Positions 9,656 through 18,217 of a stretch of DNA of 64,000 nt are shown one piece after another. How positions within the stretch are numbered: position 1 is the stretch's first letter; every line of letters starts with the position of its first letter. The notes below the pieces were generated by a model. The model was not told the DNA's origin. It saw only the letters and a program-made list of their open reading frames with translations, and ran no database searches. Origin of the DNA: Massilia phosphatilytica (GTDB lineage: Bacteria > Pseudomonadota > Gammaproteobacteria > Burkholderiales > Burkholderiaceae_D); NCBI RefSeq assembly GCF_002968015.1, contig NZ_PUIP01000004.1, positions 186,001 through 250,000 on the forward strand, in the 5' to 3' direction. The translations under genes and the position numbers were made by a program.

Positions 9656-10107
9656 GATGGGTTGGTCCTCCAGCCGGTCAGCACGATGGAATTGGTTCCC
9701 GGCATGGAGACGGTGACGGTGACGCGCAACGAGTCGGCGCCGGTCGGGACGCCCGTCAGCACGAACTCCCTGGCCTCCACGACGACGCTGTACCGCTCCA
9801 GTCCCGGGATCGCGTTGCCTTCGACATCGGTGATGCCCGTCGTCTTGTAGCCGTCGTAGTCCCGCACGTCGTCGAAGTTGATGCGTGCGCCGCCCCCCGG
9901 ACCCTTGGCATACGGCTTCATCAGGATCTCTTCCATCATGTTGTCCGCGATCGCCTGCATCTGCTGCACGATGACGGGGTCCGCGCTGGACCGCGTCGTG
10001 GCCGTGTACACGGCGACCATGCCCGCGAGTGCCACGCCCATGATGACGAGGGCGACGATCAGTTCGACCAGCGTGACGCCGGCGCTGCGCCTGGCTCTAT
10101 TCAACAT
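9652..10107 (-). CDS. MshD-like prepilin protein
   Basis: This 151-residue protein begins MLNRARRSAGVTLVELIVAL: basic leader, peptidase site G-V, Glu at position 5 and hydrophobic helix. A longer reading upstream is possible but gives an arginine/serine-rich shadow sequence, so the ATG at 10107 is chosen. It overlaps the end of the MshC-like gene by 11 bases and the MshO-like start by four. The globular part contains the motif IADNMMEEILMKPY typical of MshD/PilV-type minor pilins. Probably a minor pilin inserted beneath the pilus tip. Confidence 0.8.
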   Translation of the reverse strand: MLNRARRSAGVTLVELIVALVIMGVALAGMVAVYTATTRSSADPVIVQQMQAIADNMMEEILMKPYAKGPGGGARINFDDVRDYDGYKTTGITDVEGNAIPGLERYSVVVEAREFVLTGVPTGADSLRVTVTVSMPGTNSIVLTGWRTNPS

Positions 10108-10576
10108 AGCCGGTGGCGCCCTGTATGTTGATGGTGCGGAAGGTGCTCTGCTGGCCGTTGACGACACGGATGATGTCGATGCCGCCCACCCACGGCGTCG
10201 CACCGGCGAGGTCCTGCGTGACGCGGCCGTCCGGCTGGAAGAACAAATTGGTCGTCGTGACCGACAGGGCGCTGTCGTTCGTCGCATAGTCGTCGTCGCC
10301 CACGCCGTCCAGCGCGATGCCGGCGCTGCCGCACGCACTCACGCGCAGCACGACGGTATTCGGTCCCACGTGCACACACACGGGGCGGCGGTGCCCCGTC
10401 GCGATCGTTTGCGCGCGGCGCAGGCCGCTGGCGACCTGGTCGCCGAACACGGCCGCTTCCGTGCTCTTGTCGCCCATCAGGCGCGGGATGCCGATGGCGG
10501 CGAGCGCCCCGATGATGACCATCACGACGATCAGCTCGACCATCGTGAAGCCGGCGGCGCGCCTGCGGACCGTCAT
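10097..10576 (-). CDS. MshC/GspH-type prepilin protein
   Basis: This 159-residue protein has the leader MTVRRRAAGFTMVELIVVMV with G-F processing site and E5, then a GspH/FimT-like domain containing LRRAQTIATGHRRPVCVHVG. Size and order (followed by D-, O- and P-like genes) match MshC. Its ATG overlaps the stop of the DUF6701 gene in ATGA, so translation is coupled to that very long upstream gene. It is expected to be an initiating minor pilin in the inner membrane. Confidence 0.8.
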   Translation of the reverse strand: MTVRRRAAGFTMVELIVVMVIIGALAAIGIPRLMGDKSTEAAVFGDQVASGLRRAQTIATGHRRPVCVHVGPNTVVLRVSACGSAGIALDGVGDDDYATNDSALSVTTTNLFFQPDGRVTQDLAGATPWVGGIDIIRVVNGQQSTFRTINIQGATGYVE

Positions 10577-13521
10577 CGGAACACCTCGCGCGTGTGGATG
10601 ATGCGCTTCGTCTCCGGCGCGTAGACGCCGAACGTGGCCAGCGCGGACGGGTCGACGACCCCGGCGGCCGCGCAGGACGCATCGCCGCTGCGCAGGAACG
10701 CGAGGTTGGCGCCCGTGTTCGTTGTCATCGGCGTGCCCCCCTTGGCGTAGCAGGACGTGTTGGCAGTCGTGGTGCCCAGGTTGAACGCGAACGGCACGCT
10801 GATGTGGACGCCCGCGGAGGGCATCAGGGTCAGGTCGGCCTTGCCCTTCGTGAATGCCGGCGCCAGCGTGGACGTGAACGTGACATTGGACGTGGCCGTC
10901 CCCGTCGACACGATGCCGGCAGGCAGGACGGTCGTGGAGTCGTCCACGTTCAGCATCCATGCCTGGTCGGTGTAGTACTCCAGCGACACGGGAATCTTGA
11001 GCGCGGTGCCCGCGGGGCCGAACCTGCTGGGCAGGCGGATGCGGCCGCTGCGGATCAGCAGCACCGGTTCCATGCCCGTCGTGACCGCGACCGGGATCGC
11101 CGCCGAGCTGGCGGGGTTCTGCTCGCTGGGCAGGTCTTCCGTCGCGCGCACGCGCAGGCGTGTCTGGCTGGTGGGCGCCTTCGTGAACGTATAGCTGCCG
11201 GCCCAGGTGGCGATGCCCGCGACGAAGTCGGCCGCGCGGAGTTGCGCCTTGCCGGTCAGGTCGAGCGCCGGATAGCCGGCCGAGCGGCTGAAGGCGCCGC
11301 CGGCGGCCAATGCGCTGCCGTCCGCGTTGACGCCGGTGAAGAACACGTCGCGCGCATCGGTGCCGGCGTAGTTCTGCGTGACGCGGTTCTGCAGGTTGCG
11401 CGCCGTGACCTTCAGCTTGATCGCGGGTTCGCCCGAATAGTATTGCAACTGTGTGCCGGACGTGCGCTTCCAGTCGGTATCCGTATCGAACGTGAAATAG
11501 GCCGGGCTGAACGTGCCGACGGCACCCGTGCAGCCCGCGGTGGCGGTGCCGAACGTCGCGCTGGCCGGCTGCACCTTCGTTCCCAGGTAACCGCTGCTGT
11601 TGACGAGCGAGGCGACGAGGTCGATGCGGCCCGTTTCGCTCCACGTCTCTTTGAGCGTCTGCACGCCGCCCGCGATCGACGACGCCGTCTGCGCGAGCAG
11701 GCCGTTGTTGTTGCTCGGCCGGCAGGTGACGGCGGCCAATTGCGCACTCTCCGGCGCCAGCTCGCGACCGAAGTTCGGCGTCGCGGCCGGCGTGGAACTG
11801 CCATTCAGCGCCGTGACCGTCGCCGTGAATTCCTTGCCCGCCACGTAGGGCGCGTTGGTGTTGGCCAGCGCGAGCGCGAACTTCGCGGGCACGAACGTGG
11901 TCGTGACGTTGGCCGGACCGGGGCTGCCGCTGCCGCTGTCCGTCACCTTCACGGTCACCGCGCCGGCGTCCGCGTACTGCATCGGCAAGGCCACCTTGCC
12001 CTCGGAACCGAACGTAACCGGGAGCGTGACGCCGGTGTTGTCGCAGGCGGCCGCGACGTTCTGGGCGCCGTTGAGGGCGTTGCCGTTGAGGCGCACGGGC
12101 AGCGTGCCGCTGGTCGGATTCGCATAGGCGCAGCTGAACGTGACATTCCGCGTCGTGTTGTTGAACAGCGGGACGCAGGCGTTCGACGTCGCATCATAAC
12201 GCACGGCCGCGAAGGTCAGCACCGGCGGCGTCTGCGCTTCCGCGTAGAAGGCGGTGCCGTTCGTCGTCAGCGTGTATGCCGAGCTCGCCACGGCGACCTT
12301 GCAGTCGGCGCCGGGCGCGGCATCGCCGTTGCGCATGCACAGATTGGCATTGGCCGTCGTCGCGCCGGACGTGGTGAGCATGAAGGTGCCGGCCTGCGTC
12401 CATTTCACGGTCGCCTGCGCGATGCCGGATGTAGGGATCGCCACCGTCTGGCCGGTCGGCGTGAGGGTGACGGTGACGCCGCCCCCGTATGTGCTCGTGC
12501 AGGACTGGTTGGCGCACGCGGTGATCGTTACTGTCGACGGCGCGCACACGCTGCCTGTCGGGTCGTAGGCGATCAGGAGGTGGTCCAGCGCGACCTGGTT
12601 GCCCTCGCAGTGCGGGCCGCCTTCCGTGTTCACCGGGAAGCCGCTGTTGTTCGTCACGCAGTCGCACTGGCCCGGCCTGGTGCCGCCCGTGCAATAGATG
12701 ACCTGGGTGACCTGGTCCTGTGATCCGAGCAGGGCACTGTCGACGGTGGCGTTGCCGTCGATGATGGCCTTGGCCGGGTTCATCGTGAGCGTGCCGGTGA
12801 CCACGTCTCCCAGGACGTTCACCTGGGATCCCAGCTCGAGGGAAGTCTTGGCCGTGATCTTGCCCGTCACGACCGACTGGGCGGGCAGCAGGCTGACGAC
12901 AGGGGCCGTGATGTCGCCCTTGACCGTGCCCTGCGAGCCCAGCTCGAACGATTTCGTCGCCACGATATTGCCGTAGAGTTCCGAACCCGGCCGCGCCGTG
13001 ATCGTCGCGCCGGAGACGTTGCCGTTGATCGTCGCATGCGTCGCGATGTCGACGGTGCCCGTCGCCGTGACGTTGCCGTTGATCGTCAGGCCGGATCCCG
13101 TGCCGAGGTTGGCGTTGCCGGCCTGGATGTTCGCCGTCAGGGTCTGCACCTGGCTCCCGACGCTGAACGTGTTCGCGGCGGCGAACGTGCCGCCGCTGAT
13201 GCTGAGGTTATCCCCCTTGATGCCGCCGATGTCGAGGTTTCCCGTGCTGGACAGGACGGCGCTGCCGCTCATCGTGAGGCTGTGGTTGTAGCCGAACGAG
13301 ACGTCGGTCGTGATCTTCACCGTATAGCCGCTGGCGATCACCATGCTGTCGTCCCAGCCCGTCAGCGGCAGGCTGGGACAGGTATAGACGGCGCCCGCCA
13401 GCGTACAGTTGGCCACGGTGCCGCCGCCATTGAATGTGTAGACGGCGCCGGCGGACGCGGGGCCGCCTGCCGCGGACAGCAGCAGGGCAAGCAGCAGGAA
13501 ATAAAGTCGGCGCAGGAACAT
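10573..13521 (-). CDS. DUF6701 / MshQ-like secreted protein
   Basis: This 982-residue protein has a clear signal peptide (FLRRLYFLLLALLLSAAGG, cleavage near residue 25). Residues about 55-290 form short beta repeats of the type NGNVTATGTVDI and LELGSQxxVxGDI, which look like a bactofilin-type or beta-helix ladder. After a cysteine-containing linker, the C-terminal half (about 430-982) is the DUF6701 region found in MSHA biogenesis protein MshQ. In known msh clusters mshQ is at the end; here it leads and is coupled to the minor pilins. It may be an adhesin or tip/outer-surface subunit of the pilus (inference). A TATAAT box lies only ten bases before the start codon. Confidence 0.8.
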   Translation of the reverse strand: MFLRRLYFLLLALLLSAAGGPASAGAVYTFNGGGTVANCTLAGAVYTCPSLPLTGWDDSMVIASGYTVKITTDVSFGYNHSLTMSGSAVLSSTGNLDIGGIKGDNLSISGGTFAAANTFSVGSQVQTLTANIQAGNANLGTGSGLTINGNVTATGTVDIATHATINGNVSGATITARPGSELYGNIVATKSFELGSQGTVKGDITAPVVSLLPAQSVVTGKITAKTSLELGSQVNVLGDVVTGTLTMNPAKAIIDGNATVDSALLGSQDQVTQVIYCTGGTRPGQCDCVTNNSGFPVNTEGGPHCEGNQVALDHLLIAYDPTGSVCAPSTVTITACANQSCTSTYGGGVTVTLTPTGQTVAIPTSGIAQATVKWTQAGTFMLTTSGATTANANLCMRNGDAAPGADCKVAVASSAYTLTTNGTAFYAEAQTPPVLTFAAVRYDATSNACVPLFNNTTRNVTFSCAYANPTSGTLPVRLNGNALNGAQNVAAACDNTGVTLPVTFGSEGKVALPMQYADAGAVTVKVTDSGSGSPGPANVTTTFVPAKFALALANTNAPYVAGKEFTATVTALNGSSTPAATPNFGRELAPESAQLAAVTCRPSNNNGLLAQTASSIAGGVQTLKETWSETGRIDLVASLVNSSGYLGTKVQPASATFGTATAGCTGAVGTFSPAYFTFDTDTDWKRTSGTQLQYYSGEPAIKLKVTARNLQNRVTQNYAGTDARDVFFTGVNADGSALAAGGAFSRSAGYPALDLTGKAQLRAADFVAGIATWAGSYTFTKAPTSQTRLRVRATEDLPSEQNPASSAAIPVAVTTGMEPVLLIRSGRIRLPSRFGPAGTALKIPVSLEYYTDQAWMLNVDDSTTVLPAGIVSTGTATSNVTFTSTLAPAFTKGKADLTLMPSAGVHISVPFAFNLGTTTANTSCYAKGGTPMTTNTGANLAFLRSGDASCAAAGVVDPSALATFGVYAPETKRIIHTREVFR

Positions 13522-13530
13522 GGCTGGCCG

Positions 13531-13562
13531 ATTATATCTTGGCGGAACACGTATTTCGTCAA
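13531..13562 (-). promoter_or_regulatory. Predicted promoter of the pilin operon
   Basis: On the minus strand TTGACG (13562-13557) precedes TATAAT (13536-13531) with a 20-base spacer, longer than ideal. The -10 box ends ten bases before the ATG at 13521, so the transcript would have almost no leader. No Shine-Dalgarno is visible before that ATG. Confidence 0.4.
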
Positions 13563-13683
13563 ATCAATAGTGCATGAGGGTTGCCCGCCACACCGCGCCA
13601 TGGCCGGATTCGCGTGATTCGGACTTGGGAGACATCGCCGTCGCGTGCGCGTAGAATGGGGTAAAGCGGACGGAGAGGCCAGC

Positions 13684-14325
13684 ATGAAGGGGCAGGGCGG
13701 AACGACGGCGGTGGCCGAGCGCGAAGGGCGCGGCCGCACCATGCCCGACGTGATCATCGCGACCTTCCTCGAGCTGATGCGCACTCGGAACCCGAACAGC
13801 ATCACGTTCCGCGACATCGCGGCCGCGGCGGGCATCTCGCACATGGCGCCCTACCGGCATTTCCGGTCGAAGCAGGAATTGCTGAACCGGATCGGCGACA
13901 TCGGTTTCGGCATGCTGGCGCAGGCGCTGGAGGACGCGGCGGCCCGGCATGCGCGCGACCCGCGGCGTCAGATCTTCGCCGCCTGCACCTGCTATTACCG
14001 CTTCGCCGTCGACAACCCGGCGTACGCCCAGGTGATGTTCGGCACCGACCGCGAACTGTGGAACAAGGCCGAACTGCTGCCCGCACTCATCCGCACGCGC
14101 ACCATCCTGCTGGGCATCATCAAGCGCTGCCAGTCGACGGGCGACCTGCCGGGAGGGCTCGACGAAAAGAAGGTCCTGGGCCTGTTATGGGCCCACGTAC
14201 ATGGTTTTACCCTGCTGGCCGCGAACCGCCTGCTGACGGAGCGCGAGACGGGCGCGCCGGAAGCCTTCCTGGAAGAGGGCGTGCGCGTCATCCTGGCGGG
14301 ACTCCATGTTGCGGCGCAAAAGTGA
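13684..14325 (+). CDS. TetR-family regulator, WHG-type C-terminal domain
   Basis: This 213-residue repressor has an N-terminal helix-turn-helix at about 20-65 with ITFRDIAAAAGISHMAPYRHF, a textbook TetR recognition helix. The C-terminal half, including CTCYYRFAVDNPAYAQVMFG, matches the WHG domain of the TetR_C_33 type. The start is the ATG after GGAGAGG. It is divergent from the pilin operon and upstream of the TonB receptor gene on the same strand, so either is a plausible target; nothing in the sequence decides. Confidence 0.88.
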   Translation: MKGQGGTTAVAEREGRGRTMPDVIIATFLELMRTRNPNSITFRDIAAAAGISHMAPYRHFRSKQELLNRIGDIGFGMLAQALEDAAARHARDPRRQIFAACTCYYRFAVDNPAYAQVMFGTDRELWNKAELLPALIRTRTILLGIIKRCQSTGDLPGGLDEKKVLGLLWAHVHGFTLLAANRLLTERETGAPEAFLEEGVRVILAGLHVAAQK

Positions 14326-14429
14326 CAAACGCGCCGATTCCAGATAGCATAATTTGTTAGCTCTTCGAACCAATCGGCCTTATCGCTGCCGCCGTAAAGC
14401 GTATTGACGCAATCATCTGCCCGCCCACG

Positions 14430-16595
14430 ATGTCTCCCACGCCTCTCTGTCTCGCCATTGCCGCCGCCTTGTTGTGCCCCGCTGCCGTGTTCGCACAGTC
14501 CACCCCGCCGGCCGACAAGGCCAAGGCCCAGGACAAGACGATGCAGAAGGTGGAGGTGAAGGGCTCGGCCAGCACCTATGACCCGCGCCGCGACGACACG
14601 GCCAGCAAGACCGTCCTGTCGGCGGAAGAGATCCGCAAATACGGCGACGACAACATCTTCGACGTGCTGAAACGCGCGCCGGGCGTCACCGTGACCGACA
14701 AATCGATCAAGATGCGCGGCCTCGGTGCCGGCTACACCCAGATCCTCGTCAACGGCGACCGCCCGCCGCCGGGCTTTTCGCTGGACGCGCTCACGCCGGA
14801 CCAGATCGAGCGCATCGAGGTAATCCGCGCGGCCAGCGCCGAGTATTCGATGCAGGCCATCGCCGGCACCATCAACATCGTGCTGCGCAAGGTCGTGAGC
14901 AAGCCGCAGCGCGACCTGCGCCTGAATGCGACGCGCTCAGAGCTGCAGCGCAGCGGCACGATGAGCGGCACGTGGGGCGAGAAGGTCGGGCCGCTGTCGT
15001 ATTTCGTGAACGGCTCGCTGTTCGCCGGCCACAACGAGTTTCATTCGCGCGGCGCGGACCAGCTGTCCCTGCCGGACGGCACGCCGGCGCAGTCGCGCCT
15101 GACCCGGTACGACGGCGGCGGCGCCTACCGCGGCGGCGTCCTGTTCCCGCGCCTGAACTGGAAGATCGACGCGGACAACGAACTGAATCTGTCGGCCGGC
15201 CTGCAGGCCAGCAGCCATGCGTGGTCGGGCTTCTCGCACAACGACAACCTGGTCGGGTCGTTCGGCAATCCGGACTGGATCGACATGCCGGGCCGCACGG
15301 CCGGCGACCAGTGGATGATGCGCGGCGAGATCGGCTGGATCGCGAAGGTGGCCGGCGGCAAGCTTGACGTAAGCCTGTCGGGGGAGCGCAGCCGCGACGA
15401 GAACGACAACGACACGGATTACTATTCGGCCGGCCGGACGCACCACCTGCTGCGCGACTGGGACACCGTGTATCGTCCGCGTCGCACGTCCTTCCGCGGC
15501 AAGTACGCCCGCGCGCTGTTCGACGGCCATGCGCTCGTCACGGGCATCGATGCGAGCCGCCAGCGCAACGAGGATTCGCGCGACCGCGTCGACCAGCAGG
15601 ACGGCACGGCGGCCACGCACATCATCGAAGCGTACGAGCCGCAGGTCACGCGCCTCGCCGGCTACGTCCAGGACGAGTGGAACATCACGCCACAGTGGTC
15701 GATGTACCTGGGCGGCCGCTGGGAAGGCGTGCAGACGGACAGCGCGGGCACGAACGTGCCGGACACGACGTCGCGCAGCCACGTGCTGAGTCCCGTCGCG
15801 CAGACCCTGTACAAATTCCCGGACAAGAGCGGCCGCCAGGTGCGCCTCGCGCTCACGCGCACGTACAAGGCGCCGACCGTCGACCAGTTGTCGGCGCGGC
15901 GGTATCTGTCCGCGCTGAACACGCGCTTCGCGGCCGATTCCAGCGGCAATCCGGGCCTGAAGCCGGAGCTGGCGAACGGCATCGACGTCGCGTTCGAGCA
16001 GTACTGGGCGGAGGGGGCAATGGTGTCCGTGAGTGGCACGCAGCGCCTCATCAGCGACTACATCCGCACGCGCCTGGACCTCGATCCGGACGGCCGCTGG
16101 ATTGTTCGCCCGCTGAACGACGGCGACGCGCGCGTGCATTCGCTCGAGGCCGAGGTCAAGCTGCCGCTGCGCATGCTGAGCCCGGCCGCGGCCGGCTTCG
16201 ACATGCGCGCGAGCGTGACGCGCAACTGGTCGGACGTGTCGACGGTGCCCGGCCCCGACAACCGCCTCGACGGCCAGACGCCGGTGTCGGCCAACGTGGG
16301 GCTCGACTACCGGCGGGATCGTCTCAGCTTCGGCGCCAGCATGGCGTACCAGCAGGGCGGCTGGGTGCGCGTCTCGGACGCGCAGAGCCGCCACCAGCAC
16401 ACGCGGCGCGACCTGGACGCCTACGCCGCGTGGAAGCTCGACCAGAACCTGCAACTGCGCTTCACGCTCAACAATATCCTCGGCATGGACACCGCGTCGG
16501 AAAGCCTCTACGAAGACGCGGGCGGGCTGTCGCGCCAGGCCAGCTGGCAGCAGGGCGCGACGCGCGTCGGTGTGAATCTCGAGCTTAAGATGTGA
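14430..16595 (+). CDS. TonB-dependent outer-membrane receptor
   Basis: This 721-residue protein has a signal peptide (residues 1-22, ending AVFAQ), a plug domain with TVLSAEEIRKYGDDNIFDVLKR and the block GLGAGYTQILVNGDRPPPGF (about 60-155), and a C-terminal 22-strand barrel. It imports a ligand across the outer membrane using TonB energy. The substrate is not evident; no siderophore or sugar genes are adjacent. The C-terminus ends in Met rather than the usual aromatic residue, although the penultimate strand (GVNLELKM) is otherwise typical. The Shine-Dalgarno before the chosen ATG is weak. Confidence 0.9.
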   Translation: MSPTPLCLAIAAALLCPAAVFAQSTPPADKAKAQDKTMQKVEVKGSASTYDPRRDDTASKTVLSAEEIRKYGDDNIFDVLKRAPGVTVTDKSIKMRGLGAGYTQILVNGDRPPPGFSLDALTPDQIERIEVIRAASAEYSMQAIAGTINIVLRKVVSKPQRDLRLNATRSELQRSGTMSGTWGEKVGPLSYFVNGSLFAGHNEFHSRGADQLSLPDGTPAQSRLTRYDGGGAYRGGVLFPRLNWKIDADNELNLSAGLQASSHAWSGFSHNDNLVGSFGNPDWIDMPGRTAGDQWMMRGEIGWIAKVAGGKLDVSLSGERSRDENDNDTDYYSAGRTHHLLRDWDTVYRPRRTSFRGKYARALFDGHALVTGIDASRQRNEDSRDRVDQQDGTAATHIIEAYEPQVTRLAGYVQDEWNITPQWSMYLGGRWEGVQTDSAGTNVPDTTSRSHVLSPVAQTLYKFPDKSGRQVRLALTRTYKAPTVDQLSARRYLSALNTRFAADSSGNPGLKPELANGIDVAFEQYWAEGAMVSVSGTQRLISDYIRTRLDLDPDGRWIVRPLNDGDARVHSLEAEVKLPLRMLSPAAAGFDMRASVTRNWSDVSTVPGPDNRLDGQTPVSANVGLDYRRDRLSFGASMAYQQGGWVRVSDAQSRHQHTRRDLDAYAAWKLDQNLQLRFTLNNILGMDTASESLYEDAGGLSRQASWQQGATRVGVNLELKM

Positions 16596-16623
16596 CGAGG
16601 AAACGAATGTTCCATCCGTTACG

Positions 16624-16643
16624 GTTTGGTACAAATTCCAAAC
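16624..16643. promoter_or_regulatory. Inverted repeat upstream of hypothetical gene
   Basis: GTTTGG (16624-16629) and CCAAAC (16638-16643) flank an eight-base AT-rich centre. The site lies about 34 bases before the start of the hypothetical gene at 16677 and just after the TonB receptor gene. It could be an operator or a weak hairpin; there is no following T-run. Confidence 0.35.
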
Positions 16644-16676
16644 GTACAGATGAGTTACCGCGGTTAGCATTGCCGC

Positions 16677-17066
16677 ATGAACTTTACTTTTTCGTCATTG
16701 GAGCACGGAACCTGTGTCGTCAAGCTGTGGGCGACGGGCCGTTACGGGTTTTCCCTGCCGAAGAAAGTCGACATCACCACGCCCGCCGGGGTGTCGTGTA
16801 CGTTCCTCTACATTAACAAGATCGACAAGCGACTCAGCATGAAGGCCGAGCCGGGCAACCGGATGATCGTCCGCATCGCCATCGGGGCCTTCCTTGCCGG
16901 CGCCCCGCCGGACGGCAGCACGGTCGAGATCGATCCCGACATGCCGCCGTATCCCGGCAAACTCACCCCGGTGCGGCTGGACGCGCCTCGCGCACCGATG
17001 CGGGTGCGGCCGGGAAAGTCGCATGCCCGCACGCGGTCGGATATCGAGTGCGGGACGACCACCTGA
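16677..17066 (+). CDS. Hypothetical protein
   Basis: This 129-residue protein begins MNFTFSSLEHGTCVVKLWAT and is mostly short beta strands in the first 75 residues, then a proline- and arginine-rich tail (about 85-125). There is no signal peptide or membrane segment. I recognise no family. Coding in this frame is supported by ordinary composition and a plausible start, but the Shine-Dalgarno is weak. It lies between the TonB receptor and the ECF41 sigma factor with no clear link to either. Confidence 0.5.
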   Translation: MNFTFSSLEHGTCVVKLWATGRYGFSLPKKVDITTPAGVSCTFLYINKIDKRLSMKAEPGNRMIVRIAIGAFLAGAPPDGSTVEIDPDMPPYPGKLTPVRLDAPRAPMRVRPGKSHARTRSDIECGTTT

Positions 17067-17141
17067 CAGTCCGCGGGGGATATATGCAGCGCTGACACGG
17101 CGTACAATCGGTGGTCACAACACGCGTGCCTCATCCGTCTA

Positions 17142-18041
17142 ATGGATATGGATACCCAGACCGCCGCCCCCGCCCTCGACGAATTCGTCCGCCTGCGCCC
17201 CCGCCTGTTCGGGATCGCCTACCGCATGCTCGGCGTGCGCGCCGACGCCGAGGACATCGTCCAGGAAGCCTGGCTGCGCTGGCAGAACGGCAGCAGCAGC
17301 GAGGCCCGGACGCCGGAAGCCTGGCTCGTCACCGTCGTCACGCGGCTGTCGATCGACCGCCTGCGCGGCGCGCTGACGGAGCGCGAGCATTACGTCGGCC
17401 CGTGGCTGCCGGAGCCGCTGGTGGAAGACACGGTGGCGTCGCCGGAAAGCGCGCTGGAAGTGGCGGGCGACCTGTCGACGGCGTTCCTGCTGATGCTCGA
17501 ACGGCTGGCGCCAGAGGAGCGCGCCGTGTTCCTGCTGCATCAGGTGTTCGATTTCGATTACGCCGAGGTCGCGGCGATGGTCGGCAAGACGGAAGCGGCC
17601 TGCCGCAAGGTGCTGCAGCGCGCACGCGAGCGCGTACGCGCCGAGCGGCCCCGGTTCGCCGTCAATCGCGAACTGCACCTGGAACTGCTGGGGCGCTTCG
17701 TGCAGGCCGCACGCTCGGCCGATCCGGCCCAGGTGCAGGCGCTGCTGACGGCGGACGCCACGTTCACGGGCGACGGCGGCGGCAAGGTCAAGACCACCGT
17801 CAAGCGCGTGTTCGGGGCCGACCGCGTGGGCCGCCTCGTCGCAGGCATCGAGCGCAAGTGGTCGAACGCCGATACGCGCCACGACATCATCACCGTCAAT
17901 GGCATGCCGGGGTTGCTGACCTGGCGCGATGGCATGCCGGATGCGATCACGTCGATCCATATCGAGGACGGCCGCATCGCGGCCATCTATGTCGTCCGCA
18001 ACCCGGACAAGCTGGGCGGGGTCGCCGGCTTCCGTGCATAA
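17142..18041 (+). CDS. ECF41-family sigma factor with SnoaL-like tail
   Basis: This 299-residue protein is an extracytoplasmic-function sigma factor of the ECF41 group. Region 2 is at about 15-75 and region 4 at about 115-165. All three signature elements of the group are present: WLPEP at 88-92 in the linker, and DGGGK at 211-215 and NPDKL at 287-291 in the C-terminal NTF2/SnoaL-like extension, which regulates activity in place of an anti-sigma factor. Family genes usually neighbour a carboxymuconolactone decarboxylase, oxidoreductase or epimerase gene; none is adjacent here. A second Met at codon 3 is an alternative start. Confidence 0.93.
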   Translation: MDMDTQTAAPALDEFVRLRPRLFGIAYRMLGVRADAEDIVQEAWLRWQNGSSSEARTPEAWLVTVVTRLSIDRLRGALTEREHYVGPWLPEPLVEDTVASPESALEVAGDLSTAFLLMLERLAPEERAVFLLHQVFDFDYAEVAAMVGKTEAACRKVLQRARERVRAERPRFAVNRELHLELLGRFVQAARSADPAQVQALLTADATFTGDGGGKVKTTVKRVFGADRVGRLVAGIERKWSNADTRHDIITVNGMPGLLTWRDGMPDAITSIHIEDGRIAAIYVVRNPDKLGGVAGFRA

Positions 18042-18217
18042 AACGTGTCTTGAACGCTAACCATATGTCCTGGCGCAACATATTTTCCTGATAACACGCA
18101 CAGCGGGGGCGGATCGTCAAAAAAAACCGGGTATCCTGCTTATGCATGGCGCAATCGGAGGTATGCTGGCGGCCGGTACACGCTACCGTGGTCAACTTTT
18201 CTTGAGGCGCGTAACAC

